Positions 24,067 to 33,346 of a stretch of 48,208 nt of DNA are shown piece by piece. The notes beneath the pieces were generated by a model. The model was not told where the DNA came from, made no database searches, and worked only from the letters and a program-made list of their open reading frames with translations. The stretch comes from Cyclobacteriaceae bacterium (GTDB lineage Bacteria > Bacteroidota > Bacteroidia > Cytophagales > Cyclobacteriaceae): NCBI GenBank assembly GCA_020436165.1, contig JAGQYI010000011.1, positions 1-48,208 of the forward strand, written 5' to 3'. Numbering within the stretch: position 1 is the first letter of the stretch; every line of letters starts with the position of its first letter. The position numbers and the translations under genes are program-made.

Positions 24067-26154
24067 TTATGCCTCCGTGTTATCTGCAGTGGGAGCATTT
24101 TCAACTTTGGTAGGCTCAATACTAGCCTCTCCATTCGAAATCGCGTTTTCCACTGCATTGTCTTCCTTCTTGCTTTCAGCTTCCTTCTGATTGTTTTCGT
24201 GCTTGGAGATGAAAGCTTCATAGGTGGTTTGGTGTTTGAAAGGACGCTTACCTATCAATTTTTCAAGGTCGGTTTGATAAATAATCTCTCTTTTCAATAA
24301 CTCCTTAGCTAATATTTCAAGCTCTTTGCGTTTGTGCTCCAAAAGCTCTTTTGTTCTTTCATAAGCCTTGGTCACAATGGCTTTAGCTTCTTCATCAATC
24401 ACTTTGGCCGTTGCTTCAGAATATGGCTTGTTAAAGTTGTATTCCGACTGCTTTGAATTATAGAATGAGATGTTTCCGATCTTATCGTTCATTCCATAAA
24501 TACTAACCATATTGTAGGCCATTTGGGTTACTCTTTCCAAATCGCTAAGTGCTCCTGTAGAAATTTTACCGAAGATAATCTCTTCGGATGCACGTCCTCC
24601 AAGTGCCATGCACATTTCGTCTATTAGCTGTTCTGTTTGGTATAAGAACTGCTCTTTTGGCAAATATTGCGCATAACCTAAAGCCGCTAAACCACGTGGC
24701 ACAATACTTACTTTCACCAATGGGTCGGCATGCTCAAGGAACCAGCCAGCCACTGCATGGCCCGCTTCATGGTAGGCAACTATCTCTTTTTCTTCAGGAG
24801 AAATGATTTTGTTTTTCTTTTCCAGGCCACCAATTACCCTGTCAATAGCTTCCTGAAAATCGTGCATTTCAACAGCCTTTTTGTTGTGACGCGCAGCAAT
24901 TAAGGCGGCTTCGTTACACACATTAGCAATTTCTGCTCCTGCGAAACCAGGAGTTTGGGCCGCAAGTTTTTTAGAGTCAATATCTGAACCGAGTTTAATT
25001 GGTTTCAAATGCACCCTAAAAATCTGTTCTCTTCCTATGATGTCTGGCTTGTCAATTCCTATTTGTCTATCAAAACGACCTGGTCGCAGCAGGGCATTGT
25101 CCAGCACATCAGGACGGTTGGTGGCAGCAAGAATAATAACACCGGAATCGGTTGCAAACCCATCCATTTCAACCAATAATGAATTAAGGGTGTTTTCGCG
25201 CTCATCGTTATTGCCTGGTATTTGCCCGCGTCCGCGCGACCTTCCAATTGCATCTACCTCATCGATGAACACAATGCAAGGCGCTTTTTCTTTGGCTTGT
25301 TTGAAAAGATCTCTTACTCTGGCGGCTCCCACACCTACAAACATTTCAACAAAATCGGAGCCTGAAAGCGAAAAGAAAGGAACTCCTGCTTCGCCTGCTA
25401 CGGCTTTGGCAAGCAAGGTTTTACCTGTACCCGGAGGGCCAACAAGCAATGCGCCTTTTGGAATTTTTCCACCTAAATCGGTGAATTTGCTGGGGCTTTT
25501 TAAGAATTCTACAATCTCTTTTACTTCCTCCTTGGCTTCTTCAAGTCCGGCTACATCATTGAAAGTAATCTTTACCTTATTCTCAGCATCGAAAAGTGCG
25601 GCTCTTGATTTGCCAATGTTAAAAATCTGACCTCCGGGACCTCCCTGACCTGTCATTCTTCGCATCATAAACCAGAATCCAAATAAAATAAGGAACAGAA
25701 ATCCCCAGTTCAGGATCATTGAGGTTGGATCGCTTCTTTCTTCAATGTTGTAATCCAGTTTGTTTGCATCACCTAGTTTTTTATTCAAATCGGTGATTAT
25801 TTCATCAAACTTATCAGCTGATAATACTTTAAATCTATATTGAGGCCCATCTGATGAAACCCAAGGACCGCGGCCGTCCAGTTCTTCTTTATATTTGGCA
25901 TTGTTTAGAGCTTCCTTTTTCAAGGTAACTTCAACCATGTTTTGACCCCGGATAAACGTTAAGCTCTTTACATCATGGCTCAATGCCATTTCTTCAAACT
26001 TGCGTTCAGATATATCAATTAGTCCGTTACTATTGTTAAAATAAAAAATAGACGAAATAATAATTACCAAGGTAAGAATTACCCAAAGCTGATAGTTTTG
26101 CCTTGGTTGAGGTAATTTAGGTGGCATGTTGCCTTTATTTTGGTTATTAGCCAT
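24067..26154 (-). CDS. ftsH: ATP-dependent zinc metalloprotease FtsH
   Basis: Inner-membrane AAA+ protease that extracts and degrades misfolded membrane proteins and short-lived regulators. 695 residues. Membrane segments at about 22-40 and 147-165 enclose a periplasmic domain; Walker A GPPGTGKT (239-246), Walker [14 protein letters not shown], the SRH region with [17 protein letters not shown], and zinc site HEAGH (462-466). The C-terminal 60 residues are Glu/Ala/Asn-rich and probably unstructured. No residue is missing. It begins 33 nt downstream of rsfS and may be cotranscribed with it from the 26585 promoter. RseP and HtrA, with related roles, are at the other end of the window. Confidence 0.97.
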   Translation of the reverse strand: MANNQNKGNMPPKLPQPRQNYQLWVILTLVIIISSIFYFNNSNGLIDISERKFEEMALSHDVKSLTFIRGQNMVEVTLKKEALNNAKYKEELDGRGPWVSSDGPQYRFKVLSADKFDEIITDLNKKLGDANKLDYNIEERSDPTSMILNWGFLFLILFGFWFMMRRMTGQGGPGGQIFNIGKSRAALFDAENKVKITFNDVAGLEEAKEEVKEIVEFLKSPSKFTDLGGKIPKGALLVGPPGTGKTLLAKAVAGEAGVPFFSLSGSDFVEMFVGVGAARVRDLFKQAKEKAPCIVFIDEVDAIGRSRGRGQIPGNNDERENTLNSLLVEMDGFATDSGVIILAATNRPDVLDNALLRPGRFDRQIGIDKPDIIGREQIFRVHLKPIKLGSDIDSKKLAAQTPGFAGAEIANVCNEAALIAARHNKKAVEMHDFQEAIDRVIGGLEKKNKIISPEEKEIVAYHEAGHAVAGWFLEHADPLVKVSIVPRGLAALGYAQYLPKEQFLYQTEQLIDEMCMALGGRASEEIIFGKISTGALSDLERVTQMAYNMVSIYGMNDKIGNISFYNSKQSEYNFNKPYSEATAKVIDEEAKAIVTKAYERTKELLEHKRKELEILAKELLKREIIYQTDLEKLIGKRPFKHQTTYEAFISKHENNQKEAESKKEDNAVENAISNGEASIEPTKVENAPTADNTEA

Positions 26155-26187
26155 TTATGTTCGTTTCTTTAGTTAAAATTAATTTTG

Positions 26188-26565
26188 TTACCCAACTTGC
26201 TCGATTTCTGTAATTTCTGCATCAGCCCATAAATCTTCAATCCCGTAAAACGAACGGGATTCTTTTGCGAATATATGGACAACAACATCTACATAGTCGA
26301 GAAGTACCCATGATTTATTGTTAGAACCTTCTTTATGCCAGGGTAACTGCCCGTCAGTTTTTATAACTTCTTCTTCTACCGAATTTGCGATTGCATCAAT
26401 ATGAGTATCTGAGTTTCCGGAACAGATAATGAAATAATCTGCTACAGAATTAGAAATGTGCTTTAAATCCAGTACACGAATTTCGTTTGCTTTTTTCTCC
26501 TGCATTCCCTTCACTACCACCTGACTCAATTTCTCAGAAGATAGAGTCTTCACTCTTTTACTCAT
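26188..26565 (-). CDS. rsfS: Ribosomal silencing factor RsfS
   Basis: Binds L14 of the large ribosomal subunit and blocks subunit joining when nutrients are short. 125 residues with the conserved run LKHISNSVADYFIICSGNS, then WVLLDYVDVVVHIF and the FYGIEDLWADA ending typical of the Iojap/RsfS family. It precedes ftsH on the same strand with a 33-nt gap. Its start lies 38 bp from the birA start on the other strand, with overlapping promoters between. Confidence 0.95.
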   Translation of the reverse strand: MSKRVKTLSSEKLSQVVVKGMQEKKANEIRVLDLKHISNSVADYFIICSGNSDTHIDAIANSVEEEVIKTDGQLPWHKEGSNNKSWVLLDYVDVVVHIFAKESRSFYGIEDLWADAEITEIEQVG

Positions 26566-26569
26566 TTAC

Positions 26570-26577
26570 TAATTTTG
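26570..26577 (+). promoter_or_regulatory. Candidate birA promoter -7 element
   Basis: TAATTTTG, exact TAnnTTTG on the + strand, 26 nt before the GTG start of birA and only 5 nt beyond the rsfS ATG. Confidence 0.55.
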
Positions 26578-26584
26578 ATTTCTA

Positions 26585-26592
26585 CAAAAATA
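26585..26592 (-). promoter_or_regulatory. Candidate rsfS promoter -7 element
   Basis: Minus strand TATTTTTG, exact TAnnTTTG, 19 nt before the rsfS ATG. It faces the birA element 7 bp away. Confidence 0.55.
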
Positions 26593-26603
26593 CTAAAAAA
26601 ATA

Positions 26604-27359
26604 GTGTATAAAATTCCTGCCAATCTGGGCTTCGCATCAAATCTGGTTCATTATCTGCCAACCTGTCATTCAACCAACGAAATTGCAGCCAATATGTTAG
26701 CGAATGGTTTGGAAGAAGGTTCTGTTGTACTCACAGATTTTCAATCGGCCGGAAAGGGCCAGCCGGGTAATCGCTGGGAATCTAAGCCCTATGTGAATTT
26801 GACCTTTTCGTTGGTGCTAAAGCCTTCTTTTCTGGATTTAAACAAACAATTTAAATTAACACAGGCCATTAGCATAAGTGTGGCCACTGTGGTTCAAAAC
26901 CATATTTCAGAAATTGTGAAAATTAAATGGCCAAATGATATTTATATTGGCTATGGAAAGGTTGCAGGCATACTTATTCAAAACAGTGTTAAAAATCGCG
27001 CAATTGAATCGTGCATTGTGGGTATTGGATTGAACGTTAATCAGCAGGAGTTTGAAACAAAAGGAGCTGTTTCAATGAGAACTAGTACGGGGAGCTCATT
27101 TGACCTGAATGAGATTTTAGTTGAAATAATTAAAGAAATAGCTGAAAACTACACGTTGCTCAAAGCAGGAAGGTTTCTTGACCTTGATAATGAGTATCAA
27201 AATAGTTTGTATGCCAGAAATCAGACAGAGCTGTTTGAGTCCGATTCGCAGTTTTATGGAGAAATAATTGGCACGGATCAGCTGGGTCGTTTACTTATTA
27301 AAACATCTGAGGGGATTAAGCATTTTCAAAATCAGGAAGTGCGATTAATTAGAAGTTAG
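26604..27359 (+). CDS. birA: Biotin--[acetyl-CoA-carboxylase] ligase, monofunctional
   Basis: Attaches biotin to the carboxylase carrier protein via biotinyl-AMP. With GTG 26604 as start it has 251 residues. GKGQPGNRW (50-58) is the biotinyl-AMP loop (GRGRxGRxW in E. coli, so the first Arg is Lys here), KWPNDIYI (108-115) and Lys119 in YGKVAGIL are conserved in the catalytic core. There is no N-terminal helix-turn-helix, so it cannot repress a biotin operon. GTG 26604 is chosen because the upstream in-frame ATG at 26487 lies inside rsfS; a promoter -7 box lies just before it. The 3' end overlaps the convergent DUF4924-like gene by 15 nt. Confidence 0.93.
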   Translation: MYKIPANLGFASNLVHYLPTCHSTNEIAANMLANGLEEGSVVLTDFQSAGKGQPGNRWESKPYVNLTFSLVLKPSFLDLNKQFKLTQAISISVATVVQNHISEIVKIKWPNDIYIGYGKVAGILIQNSVKNRAIESCIVGIGLNVNQQEFETKGAVSMRTSTGSSFDLNEILVEIIKEIAENYTLLKAGRFLDLDNEYQNSLYARNQTELFESDSQFYGEIIGTDQLGRLLIKTSEGIKHFQNQEVRLIRS

Positions 27360-27878
27360 AAAACTATTTTGCTTGTATTTATAGCTCAGGTACGAAAGCA
27401 TATCGCCAAAAATAGTAAGCATAGCTTGTTGCTCATTAGTAACCGATTTACCACTAAGTTTTAATAACAGGAATCCGTAAATGGCATTTAAACACACTTG
27501 CACCGCACTTGTTATTCCTCCCTCAGACTCCTTTATTTGATTTTCGATGTATGGTGTAGCAGATTTAACAATTTTTTTGTAGTCTTCATCATGTAAGGTC
27601 AGATCACTATGAAGCTGGCCAAGCTTGTTAACGAGTTCTTTGGTTTCGCTTAAATGCCCCTCTGATTCAATTTTTTCTTTTTGCATGGTTTCTATTAGGG
27701 AAGCGTACCAAAGCAAAAGCTCCTTTTTAGCATCCTTTTCCAATGGAATATGAGAAATAACGTAGGTGTTAATTCTGTCCAAGTCAAATTCAAATGAACG
27801 AATCAGGTCTTCTGACTGATATATATAAACAATATACTCAGCAATATTATCTCTTCGTTTTTCTTCCGCTTTTACCAT
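27345..27878 (-). CDS. DUF4924-like protein
   Basis: 177 residues. EEKRRDNIAEYIVYIYQSED, LIRSFEFDLDRI and the later HDEDYKKIVKSATPYI with FLLLKLSGKSVT match my memory of DUF4924, a family found in Bacteroidota and of unknown function. It is predicted all-helical and cytosolic. It has a full-consensus promoter upstream (27889-27919) and stands divergent from lepA. The family name is recognition from memory, not a search. Confidence 0.7.
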   Translation of the reverse strand: MVKAEEKRRDNIAEYIVYIYQSEDLIRSFEFDLDRINTYVISHIPLEKDAKKELLLWYASLIETMQKEKIESEGHLSETKELVNKLGQLHSDLTLHDEDYKKIVKSATPYIENQIKESEGGITSAVQVCLNAIYGFLLLKLSGKSVTNEQQAMLTIFGDMLSYLSYKYKQNSFLTSN

Positions 27879-27888
27879 ATTTCTTGTG

Positions 27889-27919
27889 CAAAGGTAGGTG
27901 CATCTATTAAATGCTCAAA
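27889..27919 (-). promoter_or_regulatory. Full-consensus promoter of the DUF4924-like gene
   Basis: On the minus strand TTTG (27919-27916), 19-nt spacer, TACCTTTG (27896-27889). Both boxes and the spacer match the Bacteroidota housekeeping promoter exactly; the ATG is 10 nt further on, so the leader is only a few bases or the message is nearly leaderless. Confidence 0.8.
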
Positions 27920-27993
27920 CCAAATGAATTTCGGATATTTCATTTCACGATTTCTGTCTGTTTATTCAAACGGGCATTTCAGAATTTATTCAA

Positions 27994-28001
27994 TATTTTT
28001 G
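27994..28001 (+). promoter_or_regulatory. Candidate promoter -7 element of the lepA operon
   Basis: TATTTTTG, exact TAnnTTTG, 20 nt before the lepA ATG. No -33 TTTG at the right distance. Confidence 0.55.
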
Positions 28002-28021
28002 CACCTCGTTTAAGCACATAG

Positions 28022-29809
28022 ATGGATCACATTAGGAATTTTTGCATCATTGCCCATATTGATCATGGGAAAAGCACCCTTGCTGACAGGCTTTTGGAGA
28101 CTACTCATACCGTATCAGGTAGGGAGATGCAGGAGCAGTTGCTCGATAATATGGATTTGGAAAGGGAGAGGGGAATTACTATTAAGAGCCATGCTATCCA
28201 AATGGATTACATGTATAATGATGAGAAGTATACATTGAACCTCATTGATACTCCGGGTCATGTTGATTTTTCTTACGAAGTTTCCCGCTCAATAGCCGCC
28301 TGCGAAGGTGCTTTATTGATTGTGGATGCCTCTCAGGGTATTGAGGCTCAGACAATTTCTAATCTTTACCTTGCGCTTGATCACAATCTGGAAATCATTC
28401 CTGTGCTTAACAAAATTGATTTGCCGGGAGCTAATCCTGAAGAAGTAGCTGAACAAGTGGTTGACCTTTTGGGATGCAATGTGGACGATATTATTCATGC
28501 CAGTGGGAAAGAGGGAATTGGAATTGACGAAATTCTGTCGGCTATAGTAGAGAGGATACCACCACCAAAAGGTGACCCCAATGCACCTCTTCAGGCCATG
28601 ATCTTTGACTCGGTATTTAATCCTTTTAGAGGCATCGAAGTTATTTTTAGAGTTAAAAATGGCACTATCAAAAAAGGTGATAAAGTAAAATTTGTTAATA
28701 CTGGCAAGGAATACGATGCAGATGAAATTGGTATCCTTCGCTTAAACCAGGATCCTCGAAAGGAGATATCCGCAGGTAATGTGGGCTATCTTATTTCAGG
28801 TATTAAAGTGGCCAGGGAAGTAAAAGTAGGAGATACAATTACTCACAAGGAAAGACCTTGTGCCAACGCAATTAAGGGCTTTGAAGAAGTAAAACCGATG
28901 GTTTTTGCAGGTATATATCCTGTTGAAACCAGCGAATATGAGGAGTTGCGTGCCTCCATGGAAAAACTACAACTAAATGATGCTTCGTTGGTTTGGGAAC
29001 CAGAGACATCTGCAGCTTTGGGTTTTGGGTTCCGGTGTGGGTTTCTGGGTATGCTGCATATGGAAATTGTGCAGGAACGCCTCGAGCGTGAGTTCGATAT
29101 GACCGTAATCACCACGGTGCCTTCAGTTCAATACCATGCAATTTATGGAGACGGAAGAGTGGTAAATATCAATGCGCCATCAGAAATGCCAGACCCCGGT
29201 ACCATATCTCATATTGAAGAGCCCTATATTTCAGCTCAAATTATTACCAAAGCAGAATTTATTGGCCCTGTAATTTCTCTTTGTATGGACAAGCGAGGTG
29301 AGATAAAAAATCAAATCTATTTAACTTCAAATCGGGTTGAATTGACTTTTGAGATACCGCTTGGAGAGATTGTATTTGATTTTTTTGATAAGCTGAAAAC
29401 AATTTCAAGGGGTTATGCTTCACTGGACTATGAACTCATTGGGTTCAGACAGTCCAAAATGGTTAAGTTGGATATTATGCTGAATGGTGAGCCTGTTGAT
29501 GCTCTTTCCGCTATTGTTCATAGAGATAAAGCATATGAATGGGGCAAAAAGCTATGTGAAAAACTAAGAGAATTAGTGCCAAGGCAAATGTTCGAAATAG
29601 CCATTCAGGCGTCTATTGGAACTAAAATTATAGCAAGAGAAACTGTAAAAGCCATGCGTAAAAACGTTTTGGCTAAATGTTATGGAGGCGATATAACACG
29701 TAAAAGAAAGCTGCTTGAAAAGCAGAAGAAAGGAAAGAAAAGAATGCGCCAGGTAGGGAATGTAGAAATTCCTCAGGAAGCCTTTATGGCGGTGCTAAAA
29801 ATTGAATAA
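28022..29809 (+). CDS. lepA: Elongation factor 4
   Basis: Ribosome-bound GTPase that back-translocates or helps stalled ribosomes and subunit maturation. 595 residues. G1 AHIDHGKST (11-19), switch region [10 protein letters not shown]3 DTPGH, G4 NKIDLP; EF-G-like domains II, III and V follow, and the C-terminal domain special to LepA ends with [20 protein letters not shown] and [20 protein letters not shown]. Complete. It is first in the operon with folD 11 nt later. Confidence 0.97.
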   Translation: MDHIRNFCIIAHIDHGKSTLADRLLETTHTVSGREMQEQLLDNMDLERERGITIKSHAIQMDYMYNDEKYTLNLIDTPGHVDFSYEVSRSIAACEGALLIVDASQGIEAQTISNLYLALDHNLEIIPVLNKIDLPGANPEEVAEQVVDLLGCNVDDIIHASGKEGIGIDEILSAIVERIPPPKGDPNAPLQAMIFDSVFNPFRGIEVIFRVKNGTIKKGDKVKFVNTGKEYDADEIGILRLNQDPRKEISAGNVGYLISGIKVAREVKVGDTITHKERPCANAIKGFEEVKPMVFAGIYPVETSEYEELRASMEKLQLNDASLVWEPETSAALGFGFRCGFLGMLHMEIVQERLEREFDMTVITTVPSVQYHAIYGDGRVVNINAPSEMPDPGTISHIEEPYISAQIITKAEFIGPVISLCMDKRGEIKNQIYLTSNRVELTFEIPLGEIVFDFFDKLKTISRGYASLDYELIGFRQSKMVKLDIMLNGEPVDALSAIVHRDKAYEWGKKLCEKLRELVPRQMFEIAIQASIGTKIIARETVKAMRKNVLAKCYGGDITRKRKLLEKQKKGKKRMRQVGNVEIPQEAFMAVLKIE

Positions 29810-29820
29810 AAGAGAAGAGT

Positions 29821-30699
29821 ATGGCAATAATATTAGATGGTAGAAAGGTAGCACGTGATATCGAATCGGAAATTGCAGAGGAGGTTAAGAAAATTACTGA
29901 TAAAGGAAACAGGCCTCCACATTTAGTTGCTGTTCTTGTGGGTGAAGATGGGGCTAGTAAAACGTATGTATCGGGTAAAATGAAGGCATGCGATGTGGTT
30001 GGATACAAGTCTTCGCTCATTCGCTATGATGAAACTATTACCGAAGAGGAATTGCTTAATAAGGTAGATGATCTGAATGAAGATAAAGGAGTTGATGGAT
30101 ACATCGTTCAGCTTCCCCTACCAGAACATATATCTGTTGAAAAAGTCATAGACCGAATCTATCCAAGTAAAGATGTGGATGGGTTTACACCTGCCAATTT
30201 TGGAAAAATTGATCAGGAGCATCATAGCCTTTTACCCGCCACGCCCATGGGAGTAATTGAACTGCTTAACAGGTATGATATAGAAACTAAAGGGAAGCAT
30301 TGTGTGGTAGTAGGTAAAAGCCATATAGTAGGAATGCCCATGGGAATTCTTCTTGCTGGCCCTGGCGATGCAACTGTTACTATTTGCCATATACACACCC
30401 AAAACCTGGAGGAGCATACTCGAAAGGCCGATATTCTGGTGGTTGCTGTTGGTAAACCGGGATTAATAATAGGTGATATGGTAAAAGAGGGGGTAGTAGT
30501 AGTAGATGTGGGCACTACAAGAGTGCCAGATGCAACTAAGAAAAAAGGGTTTGCATTGAAAGGAGATGTAGAATTTGCAACAGTTGAGCCTAAAGCATCC
30601 TACATTACACCGGTGCCTGGTGGAGTAGGCCCTATGACTATTGCTTCATTGATAATGAACACCATGATAGCCTACAAAAAGGCTATGGTTCTGGAATAA
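29821..30699 (+). CDS. folD: Bifunctional methylenetetrahydrofolate dehydrogenase/cyclohydrolase
   Basis: Converts 5,10-methylene-THF to 5,10-methenyl-THF and 10-formyl-THF with NADP. 292 residues. KTYVSGKMKACDVVGY holds Tyr49 and Lys53 of the active site; GYIVQLPLPEH and DGFTPAN are substrate-binding signatures; GKSHIVGMPMGILL is the Rossmann-type NADP region; PVPGGVGPMTIASL is the C-terminal signature. Complete. Its product pools also feed PanB. It lies 11 nt after lepA and 11 nt before queE. Confidence 0.97.
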   Translation: MAIILDGRKVARDIESEIAEEVKKITDKGNRPPHLVAVLVGEDGASKTYVSGKMKACDVVGYKSSLIRYDETITEEELLNKVDDLNEDKGVDGYIVQLPLPEHISVEKVIDRIYPSKDVDGFTPANFGKIDQEHHSLLPATPMGVIELLNRYDIETKGKHCVVVGKSHIVGMPMGILLAGPGDATVTICHIHTQNLEEHTRKADILVVAVGKPGLIIGDMVKEGVVVVDVGTTRVPDATKKKGFALKGDVEFATVEPKASYITPVPGGVGPMTIASLIMNTMIAYKKAMVLE

Positions 30700-30710
30700 A
30701 ATATACTTCT

Positions 30711-31313
30711 ATGATGATCGTTTATCCGGTAATGGAGACTTTTTACTCAATTCAGGGAGAAGGGTTTTATGCTGGCGAGTCTGCTTTTTTTATACGACTT
30801 GCAGGATGCGATATAGGCTGCGTGTGGTGTGATGTTAAAGAATCATGGAGCAGTGAAAATACTCCTGAAAAGTCTGTAGATGAACTGGTGAGCGAGGTAA
30901 TTAAAAGTGGGGCAAGACGTGTGATTATTACAGGAGGAGAACCCACAATGTATGATTTGGAACCATTAACAAGAGCGTTAAATTCAAATAGTATTCAAAC
31001 CCATTTGGAAACTTCCGGAGCTTATCCAATTACAGGAAACTGGAACTGGGTATGCGTCTCACCTAAGAAATTTAAAGCACCAATTACGGAAGAACTTCTA
31101 AAGGCTGATGAACTAAAAGTTATTATCTTTAATAACTCAGATTTTGATTGGGCTGAGAAACATACCGAGCTGGTGAAAAAGGGCTGTAAATTATTTCTCC
31201 AGCCAGAGTGGACCAAAACCGATAGTCTAAAAGAACGTATTACAGAATACGTAAAAAACCATCCAAATTGGAGAATATCACTTCAAATTCACAAATACCT
31301 GGACGTACGCTAA
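30711..31313 (+). CDS. queE: 7-carboxy-7-deazaguanine synthase
   Basis: Radical SAM enzyme that rearranges 6-carboxy-tetrahydropterin to 7-carboxy-7-deazaguanine in queuosine synthesis. 200 residues. FYSIQGEG near the start is typical; AGCDIGCVWCDVKESW has the CxxxCxxC cluster ligands (Cys33, Cys37, Cys40) with the family's extended spacing; TGGEP is the SAM-binding motif; FLQPEW is a conserved C-terminal piece. No other queuosine gene is adjacent. The stop overlaps the start of the OmpA-type gene as TAATG. Either Met1 or Met2 could start it. Confidence 0.94.
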   Translation: MMIVYPVMETFYSIQGEGFYAGESAFFIRLAGCDIGCVWCDVKESWSSENTPEKSVDELVSEVIKSGARRVIITGGEPTMYDLEPLTRALNSNSIQTHLETSGAYPITGNWNWVCVSPKKFKAPITEELLKADELKVIIFNNSDFDWAEKHTELVKKGCKLFLQPEWTKTDSLKERITEYVKNHPNWRISLQIHKYLDVR

Positions 31314-33211
31314 TGCGAACGATTCTGATTTTTTCTTTTGTATTAGTATCAGGTATTACCTGGTCTCAGTCGTTAACCTCAAAAAACAAAAAAGCAGTCA
31401 AAATGTATGAAGAAGCCCGTGTTTTAATGGGGCAGAGAGATTTTGATAAGGCCTATGATAAGTTACAATTAGCTATTGAAAGGGACCCTGGTTTTGCGGA
31501 AGCCTATCTTAGATTGGCGACTATCTATCGGATACAGTTCAATGATAGCATGCAATATTGGTGCTATCAACAGGTCGTAGATAAATACCACGATGCACCC
31601 AGGTTTGCCGGCTCCTGGTACTCTCTCGGTGAACATGCATTTAAACAAGGTTATTATGAAGATGCACTCAAGTATCTTAATAAATATATGGAGCTTACAT
31701 CCGAGACTGGCAGATATGCTTCCAATGCAAAGCTTATGATTGACAATAGCCATTTTGCGATAGAGTATAAAACAAATGATTTTCAGTTTAACCCACGGCC
31801 TCTTCCTGCTATTATCAATCAATTCAAACAGCAGTATTTCCCGGTACTTACTGCTGATCAAAAAACCTTATTGTTTGTGAGGCGACAAGGTGATGAGGAT
31901 ATTCTAAAGTGTGAAAAAGATTCTATTGGAAACTGGAGTTCTCCTGTTTCAATTTCAGATACTATAAATTCAAAATACAATGAGGGCACCTGTTCTATCT
32001 CTGCAGATGGAAGAATGTTGGTTTTTACTTCATGTATGGGTCGTCAGGGCTTCGGTAGTTGCGATTTATACGTAAGCTACAAAACTGGAGACACGTGGTC
32101 GGTCCCTGAAAATATGGGAGGAACTATCAATTCATCTGCATGGGATTCCCAGCCAAGTTTAAGTGCTGATGGGAGAACATTATATTTTGTTTCAAACAGG
32201 AGAGGAGGCTATGGGCTGAGAGATATATATGTTTCGCACAAGGATGATGAAGGCAATTGGCTAAAACCTGAAAATATTGGGCCAGATATTAATACACCGT
32301 TTGATGATATTTCTCCATTCATTCACCCCAATGGTCAAAGGTTATATTTTGCAAGCGATGGAAGGCTTGGCTTTGGAGGTTTTGATATCTATTTTTCGGA
32401 TAAAGACAAGGAGGAAGGTTGGTCTGCACCAGTAAATTTTGGCTACCCGATCAATACGCATGACGATGAGGTTTCTATGTATATTAGCTCCGATGGAACC
32501 AAAGGGTTTTACTCACATGAAGAAAAAGATGGGCTTTCTATACATAGTACGTTATACGAAATTGATATCCCACCTAAATTACAGATAGCGCATAAGAGCA
32601 GCTACGTTTATGGTAATGTTGTTGAAGCAGATACTGACAAACCCTTGAAAGCTTCGGTTTCTTTAATAGACCTAAATACGAATGAGGCTTCTCAAGTAGT
32701 TCATTCTGATTCAGTTACAGGAAATTATCTAATAGTTTTAACGGAAGGATCAGATTATGGACTATTTGCAGAGAAGCAAGGCTATCTCTATAAAAGTGAG
32801 AATTTTAGCCTCGATAAAAAATTACTCAATCCCGTTATAGTAAATTTTAAATTAGAGCGTGTAAAAGTGGGTTCAAGTGTTGTGTTGAATAACATTTTTT
32901 TTGCGTTTGACAGTTATTCTTTAACCCCTCAATCAAAAACAGAGCTGAACAAGGTCTTAAGTTTTCTCAACGCCAATAAATCAATTAAGATTGAGATAGC
33001 TGGATATACCGATAATTTGGGTAGTGAAAAATATAATATGGTATTGTCCAGAAACAGGGCTAAAGCTGTTTACGATTATTTGGTAGAAGGAGGCGTCCCC
33101 AAAGCAAAATTAAGCTTTAAAGGGTATGGAGCATCGAATTTTTTAAACTCCAACGATTCTGAAGAAGGAAGAATTAAAAACAGAAGGATTGAGTTTAAAA
33201 TATCAAAATAG
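31313..33211 (+). CDS. TPR-PD40-CRD-OmpA outer-envelope protein (PorE-like architecture)
   Basis: 632 residues from the ATG shared with the queE stop. A signal peptide covers 1-18 (ending TWSQ). Residues 25-145 hold TPR helices (ARVLMGQRDFDKAYDKLQLA), 160-425 hold PD40/beta-propeller repeats (ISADGRMLVFTS, SLSADGRTLYFVSNRRGGYG, HPNGQRLYFASDGRLGFGGF), 430-505 a CarboxypepD_reg-like domain (VYGNVVEADTDKPLKASVSL), and 525-632 an OmpA C-terminal peptidoglycan-binding domain (FAFDSYSLTPQSKTEL, IAGYTDNLGS, NRRIEFKI). This order is that of PorE of the type IX secretion system; but paralogues with the same order are common in Bacteroidota and this one lacks the lipoprotein Cys of PorE, so a T9SS role is only possible. 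No other T9SS gene is in the window. Confidence 0.88.
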   Translation: MRTILIFSFVLVSGITWSQSLTSKNKKAVKMYEEARVLMGQRDFDKAYDKLQLAIERDPGFAEAYLRLATIYRIQFNDSMQYWCYQQVVDKYHDAPRFAGSWYSLGEHAFKQGYYEDALKYLNKYMELTSETGRYASNAKLMIDNSHFAIEYKTNDFQFNPRPLPAIINQFKQQYFPVLTADQKTLLFVRRQGDEDILKCEKDSIGNWSSPVSISDTINSKYNEGTCSISADGRMLVFTSCMGRQGFGSCDLYVSYKTGDTWSVPENMGGTINSSAWDSQPSLSADGRTLYFVSNRRGGYGLRDIYVSHKDDEGNWLKPENIGPDINTPFDDISPFIHPNGQRLYFASDGRLGFGGFDIYFSDKDKEEGWSAPVNFGYPINTHDDEVSMYISSDGTKGFYSHEEKDGLSIHSTLYEIDIPPKLQIAHKSSYVYGNVVEADTDKPLKASVSLIDLNTNEASQVVHSDSVTGNYLIVLTEGSDYGLFAEKQGYLYKSENFSLDKKLLNPVIVNFKLERVKVGSSVVLNNIFFAFDSYSLTPQSKTELNKVLSFLNANKSIKIEIAGYTDNLGSEKYNMVLSRNRAKAVYDYLVEGGVPKAKLSFKGYGASNFLNSNDSEEGRIKNRRIEFKISK

Positions 33212-33276
33212 CTTAATAATATAATACATTCTCTATTTGGATCAATTTTTTACCGAAAATTTGGTTATATTAATTT

Positions 33277-33311
33277 TTTGTTAATAGGCAAATTACCTAG
33301 TTTTAGGTTTG
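33277..33311 (+). promoter_or_regulatory. Candidate promoter of the susCD operon
   Basis: TTTG (33277-33280), a 23-nt spacer (slightly long) and TAGGTTTG (33304-33311), exact -7 box, 35 nt before the susC ATG. Confidence 0.6.
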
Positions 33312-33346
33312 AAAAGTAGTTTTATGTTAAACCTAAACAAAAAAGC

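Noticed and set aside
26487-26603. N-terminal extension of birA from ATG 26487
   Set aside because: It would be read through the 5' end of rsfS; the birA fold begins after GTG 26604 and a promoter box lies just before it.
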